From Isochrysis galbana (taxonomy: Eukaryota; Haptophyta; Isochrysidales; Isochrysidaceae), in NCBI GenBank assembly GCA_018136815.1, contig CM030934.1, positions 3,808,710-3,872,709 of the forward strand: 64,000 nucleotides of DNA, in the 5' to 3' direction. Positions 34,134 through 43,800 of the stretch are shown in pieces. Position 1 is the stretch's first letter. The number at the start of each line of letters is the position of its first letter. The translations under genes and the position numbers were made by a program. Under the pieces are notes generated by a model. It was not told the DNA's origin. It made no database searches and was given only the letters and a program-made list of their open reading frames with translations.

Positions 34134-37100
34134 CTAAGCGCTACTGACTTCATGGCCCGATGCTGTTGTTCCAAGGGCCTCTTCAAGCTCTTCGATCCGA
34201 GCCAGCAGTTTGCCATTGTTGATGGACAAATCCAGGTTCCTACTCCGAAGCTCCGTAATATCCTCACGCAGCTCCTCCAACTCTGACGCTGCAGCCTCTG
34301 GCATACTCGTACTCCGGGTGGACTCGTGATTCTCTTGGACAACACGAAGAGAGGAATGCGCCAACTTGGTGTCCTTGGAAACACTCTTACCGTTCGTGAG
34401 TGACGGCGGGTTCGAGAATTGGGGCATCATACTGTTGGTGGCGCGCCTGAATGAGCATGCGCCGTTGTTGTTGACTTCCAAGGCCGGCTCGTTGTGGTGC
34501 GGACTAACCCTTGTCGAGGAAGACCATGGATGGGACGAGCGCAAACATGTATCCGGGCTTCGTGCACTCCTTGAAGGGAGCGGCGTTGTGACTGACGACA
34601 ATGGGGAGCTCGAGATCGTGCGTTTGGGTAAGCAACCTTTCCCTTGGCACCGTAGCTCGTCAACCAGCATATCGAGTCGCCAAATGAAAATGAAGAACGT
34701 CGTCGAGAGCACCCCCGCCAACTGTGTGAGCCATTTTAGCAGGAAGAACCCCACGGGCGTGCCCGATTGGACAAATGGCCATAGGAACCAACCAAGGCAG
34801 ATCAAGGTGGCAGAGCGCTCCATGTGGCCTGACAAGAGGAAGGACATGGATTGCGCATCCGAGTAGGCCTTGTCGAGACGGCGGGCGCGATTGCACAATC
34901 GAATGCCGAACCCTATCAGCGCCATCTGCTTGATGAAGAGCGCAAGTGCGAAGCCAATGCTGCCAGAGGGGAGAAGGTCGCAGGAGGCATGCCAGATCTG
35001 GGCGTCACCGGCTCCCTCGGATAGGAAGCTTTCCACACGGTAGAAGGGCGGGGCCACAAGCATCCATGCGACGAGCAATATTACATCGACCAGCACAAGC
35101 GCACCGACGTACTTGATGAACTGCCATGCTCGGACGCGAACATCGCGCATCTCGGGGTTGATGAGGAGCACCGTCACCCTCCAGAGCTTGGTTACGAGCG
35201 GCGCATAAACCAAGGTGTGGCCAACGAAAAAACACCAGACCTGTACGCGGCATCTAATATCCAATGTCGGGTATCTGCCCGGCTGCCCCAAAGGCACCCC
35301 AGCAACCGCCATGGAGTCGTCAAAGTCGAAGACATCGACCATGCCAACACACAGCAACATCACGCACCCGAGCGCCGTTATGAACAAGAACCTTCGTTGC
35401 GCCGTCTTGACGGTGGCAGTTTTCTGATGCCATGCAAATATGCCTGCTGCAAAAATGAGGAAGAGGATGAGGAGCGACGCCGGGACGTACACGATGACTT
35501 TGACTGCGACGCCCATCGGCTTGCGGTCGATGAGTGATTCAGCGATGCTCACTCCGGCGCAAGTGATCCAGTTCAGCCGCGGCATCACCAGCTCCGGTCC
35601 AACAAGGTCCATGTACGAGGGCATGTAGGGATGTAGAAGATCGACTTCTTTCTGCAGGAGCCATGTCAGAAAGGCGAGTGTCGATTGCCCCGTAGCACAT
35701 TCCTCGCGAGTATAGTCACGCCGTGTCACGACAACTACCGTGTCCGCGATCGGGTAGCAGGCATGCACAGTGTTGTCCTCGACGTGCCACGGCTTTAGCT
35801 CGTCGTGCGTGGGCACCGGTTCGCCACCACTCGTGTCCACACATGCAGAGATGCTCTGCGCGGACGGCATTGTCAATAAGGTTGAGTCGAACGGCGATAC
35901 GATCGGCGCGAGCGACAAGTCGCCTAGCTCATCCGAGAGTGGGACAACGCCGAGCGAGAAAGGCTGCGCACGGATTCCCACGCGAACATGGCGGCTACTC
36001 GGCCTGATACTAGCACGACCGCCTTGCGCGAAGGCGTCAAGAGTAGCCGAAGGAACATGCCTCCGGATCTTGTGCATCAACAGATCGCTCGTGTCCGAAG
36101 TGGCGGCCTCGCCAATGAGGACGATCTCGCGGTGTGCACCAATCACGGAGGCGTGCGGCTCGGCATCCATCCACGGGTTGAGCGCGACTAGGCGCGGGTC
36201 GAGCCACCGTGTTAGATTACCGCTCAACACAGCGGCAAGCACGTTGAGATCAAGAACGAGAGTCTCTTCCGCTAGCGCACACGGCTCACCAGAGGCAACG
36301 TCACACAGAGAGTAGGCGACTGCCAAACCCACTATGCGATATGGGATAACAACGAGTGCGGTACCCGCAAGCCCGGCGGTGAGCTCGTCGTCGTGAACGA
36401 TGCCATAGTCAAGTGTCCCGGCTTCTACTTGTGACCGTGCAGTATTGACGCCTGATGCTTCATACGAAACGATGGAACGTTCATACGACGAGATGAACTT
36501 CAGCAAGTCTGATCTTACCCAGTCTGCGCCAGCGCCTCGCACTACCTGCCGACCTGTGTGAACTCTCACACCGTTGCACAGGATATCAGCCTCCAGATGG
36601 TCGACGATCAGCTGTCGCATGAGTGGCGAGAGCTCGACGTATCCCTTGGCTTGAGTTTGGATGATCACCGCGTCGGACGTGAAGAACCAGAGCCAAAAGG
36701 CGGAAATGGCCCCGATCTGGTCACATCGGTCCTGGTCTCCACCAAGAGCAGTAGATATGTTCGTGCTCATCACCAAGTAGGTTATGCCGCAGATTGGCCA
36801 AGCTGCAGAACTGATAGCGCCCGTCAAATCCATCGTGAGCCCCTTGCTGCCGGAGCCGCCGTCTTCAAAGTTACTGTTGAGCTCAAGCAGCGCGTCACGC
36901 ACGCTCTGGGGCGAAGCACTCACAACGACGCCGGAAGCAGCCTCCTGAATTGATACGGCGGGAAGCGAGAGATCCATCACTTCGGACAGCGTCGCGTATC
37001 CAATGGAAAAGGCTGAATTCATCACACAGAGATAGGATGTATGCTCAGCCGTGGCGCACGTATGCACGCTCGCGTTTGCCCAGGCGGGTCCCGAAAAGCT

Positions 37101-37637
37101 GCCCACAGTTCTTTGGTCAAACTTGGCCAGCGCTCGTTGGAATACATCAGTCGTGCCCAGACCCTCAGGCGTCACCACCACTCGTATGTCGGCTGCGGGC
37201 AACTTTCCCGCGTTCACCAGCGCTGGATTGAGCTGGGCGATCCGTTCGTCGTCCCATCGCGTGATCCTTGAGTAGAAGATGTCAGCGAGCAGCTCTCGTG
37301 TCAAGATGAGCGGCGGGTCGCTAGCAGTCAGGTTGGGCAAGTTGTAGACTGGTACGAGCGCCCACGCCAGTGTGGGGTACGTCTGCAGATGCGCATCACT
37401 GGAGTACTTCTCGACCACCTCAAGCGACTCGATCTCTGCCCAGTGCACCTTGAAGGCCTCTTGGTCTGAAAGGGCGCAAGTGTCGCTCCACTGAGAGAGA
37501 CGGCAGACAGCCTCCTCCTCGTCCATCGACGTGTAGCGCAGCGCCCAGCTGGCCGCCGAGATCGACGTGTACGCATCGATCGCGTCGTTAAACAACGACG
37601 CCGCCAGACTCGAGCCCGCCCCGTAGAGTAGGGACAT
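34134..37637 (-). CDS. Tandem PstS-like domains fused to a class C GPCR
   Basis: A single long exon of 1167 aa. Residues 1-335 and about 365-690 are two PstS-type phosphate-binding domains. Each shows the family's ELLADIFYSRITRWDDERIA / VLAAVLSGNLTRWLDPRLVA signature followed by LNP. Domain 1 has VVVTPEGLGTTDVFQRAL (the ligand-loop SGTT position, here GLGTT); domain 2 has VLIGEAATSDTSDLLMHK at that place and a typical late YPIADTVVVVTRRDY. Seven membrane helices follow (about 711-990) with class C GPCR features: RRFLFITALGCVML, the conserved TM3 Cys (DIRCRVQVWCFFVGH), YAPLVTKLWRV at the TM3/loop-2 end, and the extracellular Cys in WHASCDLL. The C-tail ends in a coiled coil (about 1115-1155, LEELREDITELRSRN), as in GABA-B receptors. 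The frame starts directly at the PstS N-terminus with no signal peptide, so an upstream exon is probably missed. Likely a plasma-membrane anion or phosphate receptor; the ligand is inference. Confidence 0.9.
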   Translation of the reverse strand: MSLLYGAGSSLAASLFNDAIDAYTSISAASWALRYTSMDEEEAVCRLSQWSDTCALSDQEAFKVHWAEIESLEVVEKYSSDAHLQTYPTLAWALVPVYNLPNLTASDPPLILTRELLADIFYSRITRWDDERIAQLNPALVNAGKLPAADIRVVVTPEGLGTTDVFQRALAKFDQRTVGSFSGPAWANASVHTCATAEHTSYLCVMNSAFSIGYATLSEVMDLSLPAVSIQEAASGVVVSASPQSVRDALLELNSNFEDGGSGSKGLTMDLTGAISSAAWPICGITYLVMSTNISTALGGDQDRCDQIGAISAFWLWFFTSDAVIIQTQAKGYVELSPLMRQLIVDHLEADILCNGVRVHTGRQVVRGAGADWVRSDLLKFISSYERSIVSYEASGVNTARSQVEAGTLDYGIVHDDELTAGLAGTALVVIPYRIVGLAVAYSLCDVASGEPCALAEETLVLDLNVLAAVLSGNLTRWLDPRLVALNPWMDAEPHASVIGAHREIVLIGEAATSDTSDLLMHKIRRHVPSATLDAFAQGGRASIRPSSRHVRVGIRAQPFSLGVVPLSDELGDLSLAPIVSPFDSTLLTMPSAQSISACVDTSGGEPVPTHDELKPWHVEDNTVHACYPIADTVVVVTRRDYTREECATGQSTLAFLTWLLQKEVDLLHPYMPSYMDLVGPELVMPRLNWITCAGVSIAESLIDRKPMGVAVKVIVYVPASLLILFLIFAAGIFAWHQKTATVKTAQRRFLFITALGCVMLLCVGMVDVFDFDDSMAVAGVPLGQPGRYPTLDIRCRVQVWCFFVGHTLVYAPLVTKLWRVTVLLINPEMRDVRVRAWQFIKYVGALVLVDVILLVAWMLVAPPFYRVESFLSEGAGDAQIWHASCDLLPSGSIGFALALFIKQMALIGFGIRLCNRARRLDKAYSDAQSMSFLLSGHMERSATLICLGWFLWPFVQSGTPVGFFLLKWLTQLAGVLSTTFFIFIWRLDMLVDELRCQGKGCLPKRTISSSPLSSVTTPLPSRSARSPDTCLRSSHPWSSSTRVSPHHNEPALEVNNNGACSFRRATNSMMPQFSNPPSLTNGKSVSKDTKLAHSSLRVVQENHESTRSTSMPEAAASELEELREDITELRSRNLDLSINNGKLLARIEELEEALGTTASGHEVSSA

Positions 37638-38495
37638 TGAGCCCCCCCCCCCCCCTCGCTAGCCTCCCACCCCCCCAACCCCTCTCCCACACGGTTCCTC
37701 CTCACTCCCCTTTCCCTACCGCTCCACTGTAAAGTAGGGTAGCGTTCCCTGTATATATCGTCCTCTTCCAGAGGTCGTCCTCGCGGTTTCCCCCTTGCTC
37801 TCCCTCCGCTCTCATCGCCCATCTCCTCTCTGCGACGGCGGCGCTTTCTCCGTGGGCGAGGCATCTTCCCCATCTGCTCATCCATTATGACAGAGTCCCA
37901 AAGGGAGAGGATTCGAGGAGAACGAATAGCGCGGAAATTCAATCTGCGCGGCGTCTCATCATCTTGAATCTTTCCAGGGTGGAGAAGAGTTGGGAAGAGA
38001 GGAGGTGAGGGAGTGAAACGGCTAGGGTTGGGATCTCTTCTTCTTGATTGTCATCGTTCACGGTGGGTTGCATCAGCTCGACGGCGCCTCTCGATCACCC
38101 GCGGCATCCTCTTGGGACAAGCGATCACATATTAAATACGGCAGATGCAAGAGTTTCGTCGACGAATCGATGATAGAGGCGAAGCCCAACCAGCATCGTT
38201 GAGTCGTAAAGGGTTAGAGGCATGAGCTTCGTAGAACGGCCCGCTTCGTGAATCGGCCCGCAACCTTCCCCATGGCTCCCACGGCCAAGCCCAAGCCTCC
38301 CTCGCGCCCAGAGATGCTCAAACAAAGGGCACTAACTGCACTGCGCAGGCGCGCGACAAGGCCGACGATCCTCGAGAGCGAGAGCGAGCTCGCCGCGCAT
38401 CATTTGAGGCATGCCATCTAGTGTGCTCTTGTCAACATGTTCTGTGCCCTTGGAATGGGTTCCTTTGTTCCTTTGTTGTGATACTTGTGGCAATC
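37638..38495. other. 5' region of the PstS-GPCR gene
   Basis: A C-run (37643-37656) touches the start codon. The minus strand is Arg/Glu-rich in its open frames and I could not find a signal-peptide exon. Confidence 0.5.
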
Positions 38496-38948
38496 TCAAG
38501 AAGGGTTGAACGCTTCTCGCCTTGTATGTTTGATCTTCCTGAGCAACAAGAGATCATCCTGACAGTCTTTGTGTATCGTACGCTTTGTACCACAGAAGCA
38601 TTTGAGTGGAAGATCGTCTTGGCGAACCATCTGGCGCGCACATTCCACGTGAACAGGATGATTGTTCTTGCAGGTGACGACTGCGACTTCAGCGATCATC
38701 TCCTTGCAATGGGAGCAACAGCTTTTGAGTCGTAGCTCAGAGAGTTCGAGAGTTCAGTCTCTGCCTCTTGAACGGATAGTTTATAGTTTCATGGAATGGT
38801 ACTTGACTTCCATATCCACATGATCATGACAAGCCTGTCGTAACAGTTCCAATTCCTCGGTCAATGCCTTGATCTTGCGCATGAGTGCTCGCTCTATTCT
38901 CGACATCCATCGGATAAGACCGCCTCCTGACATGAACGGGTGGTTCAT
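38496..38948 (-). CDS. Small coiled-coil zinc-finger (RING-like) protein
   Basis: Two-exon model. Exon 1 from Met at 38948 reads a short helix, then IERALMRKIKALTEELELLR (coiled coil) and ACHDHVDME; a gt (GTCAAG) follows. Exon 2 begins after ctgag near 38731 and reads LRLKSCCSHCKEM, then VVTCKNNHPVHVECARQMV, LPLKCFCGTKRTIHKDC, ending AFNPS. The C-x2-C, C-x3-H-x2-H-x2-C, C-x-C pattern is zinc-finger/RING-like. Total about 125 aa. The plus-strand ORF over the same bases is taken as a shadow. Splice sites are inferred; function unknown. Confidence 0.5.
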
Positions 38949-39390
38949 ATCGCTACGGCGGTGGCGGCGGGTAGGGTGGGGCGGCCGGGGGAGGAGGTGG
39001 CGGCGGCGGCGGAGGGGGTGGGGGGGGGGGGGGGGCGGAGGCGGCGGTGGTGGCGGCGGCGGCGGCGGCGCTGGCAGCGGGACGGGTGGCGGCTGCGGGT
39101 ATGGGGCTGCGGGTGGGGCGGGTGTGGGGGAAAACGGCTGGAAAGAAAGGGAGTGCGCGGGGTGGAAGGCCTGGATCTGATGGAGGTGGTGAGCGATGAC
39201 GGCGGCGGCGCAAACGAGGCCTCGGTTTCGGTTGGGGCGGCGGGGGGGGAGGCGGGGAAGGATGGAGGTTGGGCAATGGCGGGGAGGGAGGGGGTGGGTT
39301 GAGGGAAGTGGTGGCTGTAGAGCTGGAGGAGGGGCGAGGGGACCGGGGCGGCGTCTGGGGAAAGGCGGTAGAGGTCGGAGCGGATGAGTG
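38949..39390. repeat. GGC/GGT-rich low-complexity block
   Basis: G-rich triplet repeats (38955-39110), encoding polyproline or polyglycine in any frame; no credible gene. Confidence 0.6.
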
Positions 39391-39757
39391 GGGTGGTTCC
39401 GTACGGAGTGCAGTTCAGGGGGCAGTGGAGGCTAGGGCTCAACCCCTGGCCCCCCCCGCCTCTCCCACGCTCGCCACGCTGGCCATGGGAGCCTCCCAAA
39501 GGCCCCATATGCCTGGCGACCAAGGATAGGGAGGAGTTAGCTCGAGGGCAAGCCCAGCGCGGGCGTGGGAGTGCGACTCGCGGCCCGCGCCCACTAGCTA
39601 GGTAGGGGACTGGGCTGTATTGTTGAGTGCCCTGCCCCTGCCAGAGGGGAGGGGCTGGGGTTGAATGTACGGGGGCCGCCACCCCTGGGGCCTGGGGGTG
39701 TCCGCAATGGAGATAAGGGGGCGCGAGGCCCCCATTGACCCCCACTTATAAAAAACC
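39391..39757 (-). mobile_element. Retroposon family A, copy on the minus strand
   Basis: The inverted match to 9891-10240: the cccccattgacccccacttat end (39725-39750), a gcgcgaggcccc block, ctggcgaccaagg and gctcaacccctggcccc. It is truncated relative to copy 1. Confidence 0.7.
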
Positions 39758-39990
39758 TTTTTAATATTCTTACCGCACTCGCGGCGAATGGAACCACTAC
39801 CTACTACACGTAGTACGTAGCATACTTTCTACACCCCCACTCCCCCGGCCCTTCTCCCCCCGCCATCAGGCGGCTCCCCCCCGTACACTACTAGGGGGAT
39901 AGGGGTGAAGGGCTTAGATATGGTCCGGCGGCCCGCGCCTCCCCCCGGTGATCTTCCCCCCCCTTCCTCCTGTGTCTCCGAGTGGGCGGC
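39758..39990 (+). repeat. Repeat B, continuous copy
   Basis: Begins ttaatattcttaccgcactc, includes actttctacacccccactcc, gccatcaggcggctcc, cactactag and gggcttagatatggtccgg. The same sequence occurs split at 46393-46545 and 47560-47690. Confidence 0.8.
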
Positions 39991-40029
39991 CGACTTTGTC
40001 CCGACTTATCCTGTAAACAGGAGCGGGAC

Positions 40030-40540
40030 TTACCGATTTTTCGGTGGGCGGAGCTCGCTCCGCCCACCCCCTTCTCCGCGCTCTCTCGCCCCTCTCCTGC
40101 GGCACGCGCGATGGCGCGCCTGCGGCAGGCCTCCAGCTGCCCTCTGGCGGCCCCTGGAGGCTCCTGAAGCTGGAGGCCAGCTCAGGGGGCAGAGGAGGCT
40201 GGGGCTGGGCCATGGCCTCCCCTGCCTCTCCCTCGCTGGCGCTCCTCAGCCTCTGGGGCCCCCACGCTGCACCTGTCTGCCTGTCGACCAGGGGGGGAGG
40301 GGGGGTTGGAGCAATGGGCTGGTCTCGAGGGGCCAGGATGGGCGAATGGGGCGAGCCTGTGGGGAAGGGAGTGGGTCAGTAGGGCAGTGGCCTCCTGGCA
40401 AGCCATCAGGCGTGCCAGGAGGATGGGTGGTTCCTCCCCCATGGCAGGGGAGGAGTGGAGAGTGGAGAGAGGGGGGGGCTCGTGCCCCCCCATGGGTCAA
40501 CCAAGCATAAACTTAGTTGACCCCCACTTATAAAAGTAGG
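40030..40540 (-). mobile_element. Retroposon family A, second minus-strand copy
   Basis: Ends (5' side of the element, minus strand) with the palindrome aaccaagcataaacttagtt and ttgacccccacttataaaag (about 40498-40536). It shares the agctcagggggcag, ggaggctggggctg and cctctccctcgctgg block with the copies at 10.1, 39.4 and 58.7 kb. Confidence 0.7.
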
Positions 40541-40873
40541 TTCGTGGACTCCACGCACTAATGTATCCAACAAAAACCTTAGCGATTTCCCCCTTTCAAG
40601 AGAATCATGGGTGGGGTCTACGTATAGTGTTCTTGCAGAGCCGGAACTCTTTTGACCTCAAATGGGCGATCGGCTCCACAGGCGAGCGTGATCCGACCTC
40701 GATGCAGCCCCGGCGGGCCCGACGAGGGTCGGTGGTTGGCAGCCCTCCCCCCCTTTTTGCCACCGTGGTGAATGTCCTCCATGGCCCCCGCCGTACCGCG
40801 ACCAGATCAGAATGTTCGAAATTTTACCGAATGCACACGCGCATCTTCGCCCTAGGCCCGCCTCTGCCCCAGC
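40541..40873. other. Intergenic
   Basis: No gene recognised. Confidence 0.5.
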
Positions 40874-43800
40874 TCAACTCGGGAATGACGGCTCAACCTC
40901 GACAACCGTGTACTGCACCCCTGCCCTCTTGAGCTTATGCACAACACCGTTCGGATGGAGGAAAGTGAGCGGTGGATACAAGAACTCCTTCTCATGCGGG
41001 AAGGCACTGAGGTCGGAGATGTCACACCCTAGATTCATGAATGTTGTCGAGCGGATGCGGAAAAGCAGGGCATTGCCGCCCTTGCGGGCGTAGCGTGCGG
41101 CTATGTCTAGCTGCGACGTTGCTGAGCAGCACGCGAGCTCGGTGCCGCCCAGCATCATGAAGCGATTGGTCACGTGCATGTTGCCCATTCCGCGCCAGAG
41201 AATGGTTTCTTCCCTAGTCCCATCAGCAGCCTGGCTACCGTTGATGCCACGCACGACGGATGCGACCCCCGGCAACCGAGCAGTCTCCCGCAGCGCATTG
41301 GCGATTGCCTCCGAGGTGTGGCCCACCAAGCTGCCCTTGTGATGACTAGTACCGCTGCCCCGCACGATGGTGGTAGGGGCTTCATTGAGGCCTTCGGTTG
41401 CGGACTCGGACGCGGCCATCTCCACAGAGAAGGCAGACGCGGCGGTACTATGCTGCCGCTGGCCACCGCTGCTTGTCCACGGCGCCCATGTCTTGCACCA
41501 AGACCGCCTGCCATGCGTGTGCCCCTCCTTGTTATGTGCCGCCCTTTTTGTCGGGCCACCTACGCTTTCATCAGAGTCTTCTGTGTCGGCAACATTAGCC
41601 GAGCTATGGATCCCGATATTCTCATGGGAGCAAGGAGGTGTGGGCCCATCAAGCGCCGACACACGCGTGTACAGCCCCTCAATAACGGGGACGGCGATGC
41701 TTCCGGGTGGATGGGCCTCTCGACAAGGGGCGGGAACCGGACCGCTTGTGCCGCTTGACCTTGCATCTGCATCCGCCAGCGCCTGATCAATCTCGACGGA
41801 GACGTTTCGTCCAAGGCTGGCGACGAGAGTACGGGCCGTGGCTTCATCAAGATCCTCCTCAACCCGAGCAATGTTGGACAGGGAGCCATTTGGCGAGCCG
41901 AACGACGAGGCACCTTCCAGCATACCGGGCCGCTTCGCAACCTGTGACATCGCGCGTGCCAGGGGAGGGGGGGGGGGGGAGGCTCGTGACTTGCGGGGTT
42001 CGCCCAACAACAGTGTACAACCGTGTCTGTGCACCATATGCAGAAGGTTCGGGTAGCCAGCTGACACGGGCCCCATCGCCCGCGCATTGCACGGGCATTG
42101 CGTCGCGTGCACCCCGAGTGCATCTCACCTGTAAGTGGGCGTTGACGGCTCGCAGCCGTTTGAGCCCCTCGTAGATGAAGGCCATTGTGACGGGCAACGG
42201 ATGCGGAGCTGCGAGTTGTGGTGGCTCCCTTGGCACCCGGACCCCTCTCGCATCGAGTCTTGTCTTGAGGTTGCGCATTGGGCCATTGAGCACGGTGAAG
42301 GCAGATGTCGAATACAGCCGCAGCGCTACCACATGTGCCTCCTCGAGCATGCCACGCCGCGCAATAGGGAGGCTAGCGAAATCCTTCAGCCGCATGCCGT
42401 GGCGCCCCTCTAGGTGCGACCCGTCAGGAGCGCGATCACGACACCAGCCATTCTGCGACGCGGTGGGCGGGGGCAAGCGGTCTTGCGGAAAATGGTGAGC
42501 AAGGAGTAGCAGCTGCGCCCGGGGGCGTGACCTCACGGATCGACTCAGTAGTTGCAGCCGCGTGCGGGGAGGGGATAGGCGTCACATACATGAAACGTGT
42601 CCTCACTGCTACCTGCCTCAGCGTAGAGGATATAGTTGAGGTTCTCGATGACACTTGGGTCGCCAAACGCTTCGACCTCCTGCAGGCATGAGATGCGTGC
42701 GTTGTGGACTGGTGCGCAATGGGCTGCAAGGATCTGCTGCGCGACGAGAGGTAAGGGAAGCTGTTCTCGTAACAGCACGGCCGCGTGCTGAATGGCAGCC
42801 TTGCGCGAGCTCAACAGCCGTGCGAAAAACCGGCTTGGGGGCCAGGATAGTGGTGCGCCTCGCCTTGACAATAGCCGCTGTACCCTCGAGGCACCGCTGG
42901 CGCAGCTCTACTTCGCCATACCCGATGAAGCCATAGATGCCGGTGGCGGCTTCCTTCGGCTGGCCGCTGATGAGGTCGCTCGACTTGCCAGCAAACCTTG
43001 CGTCGGACGACGCCTTGGCCGAAAGAGCCTCTGCGATGAGCGAGTCGATCGATGGCGGCCACAAGAGACGGCAGTAGCGGGGCAAGCATGATGGCACCAT
43101 GAACCACCAGCCCGAGCACGTGAGCCCCAGCTTGGTGAGACGACCGACGGCCCAGCGGAGCCTGCATGCATAGACGAGGCTGACAATCGCCTGCACACAG
43201 GCATCGAGCCAAAGGGTCAGCGAAGCTCGGGCGAGTGCAGGCGCCCTGGGAGCAAACTCACCTGGATCGCGAGGAGAATAACGGCGATCAGACAGACGAG
43301 TACCGGCCCACCTAGCGTGGCCAGTCCAAGGTAGCCGGCCACTGAAGCAATGGAGAACCCAGCAGAGGCGAGCGCGAAGTTGTACATGGTGGCGAGCGTG
43401 CCGAGCCGTCTCACCGGGTGGCGGGGTTGGCGGCAGCAGGCGCACGTAATGCCGTCTCCTTCGTGCGCCTCGACTGGTTCAAACCACAGACGACACGCCT
43501 GGAAGCCGAGGAGTCCGGCCGGCGGGCTGACGATGAGGGCTGGGAGGGCCAAGTACATTGAGAGCCGGAGAGTAAAGTACCCCACCTCCTCCGGCGCCAG
43601 CTCGCTACCGTGATCCTCTCGCAGCTCGCGCCTGCCTTGCCCAACCGTGCGCAAGAGCAGCGCCAGCGCGAGCGGAGCGGCAGCAATGCATATGCATCCT
43701 TGCCCGAAGAGCACCCATGGTAGCACGAGCCTCGACGCAGGGAACAACGCCGAGAAGAGCTCGCATACTCGGCCCCCGGCCACCTCGGCTCCAATGGCGT

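Noticed and set aside
38421-38735. 104-aa plus-strand protein
   Set aside because: The minus strand of the same bases has a clear Cys/His zinc-finger pattern; the plus frame is probably antisense.
38945-39745. 266-aa Pro-rich minus-strand protein
   Set aside because: It is composed of GGC-triplet repeats and a retroposon copy.
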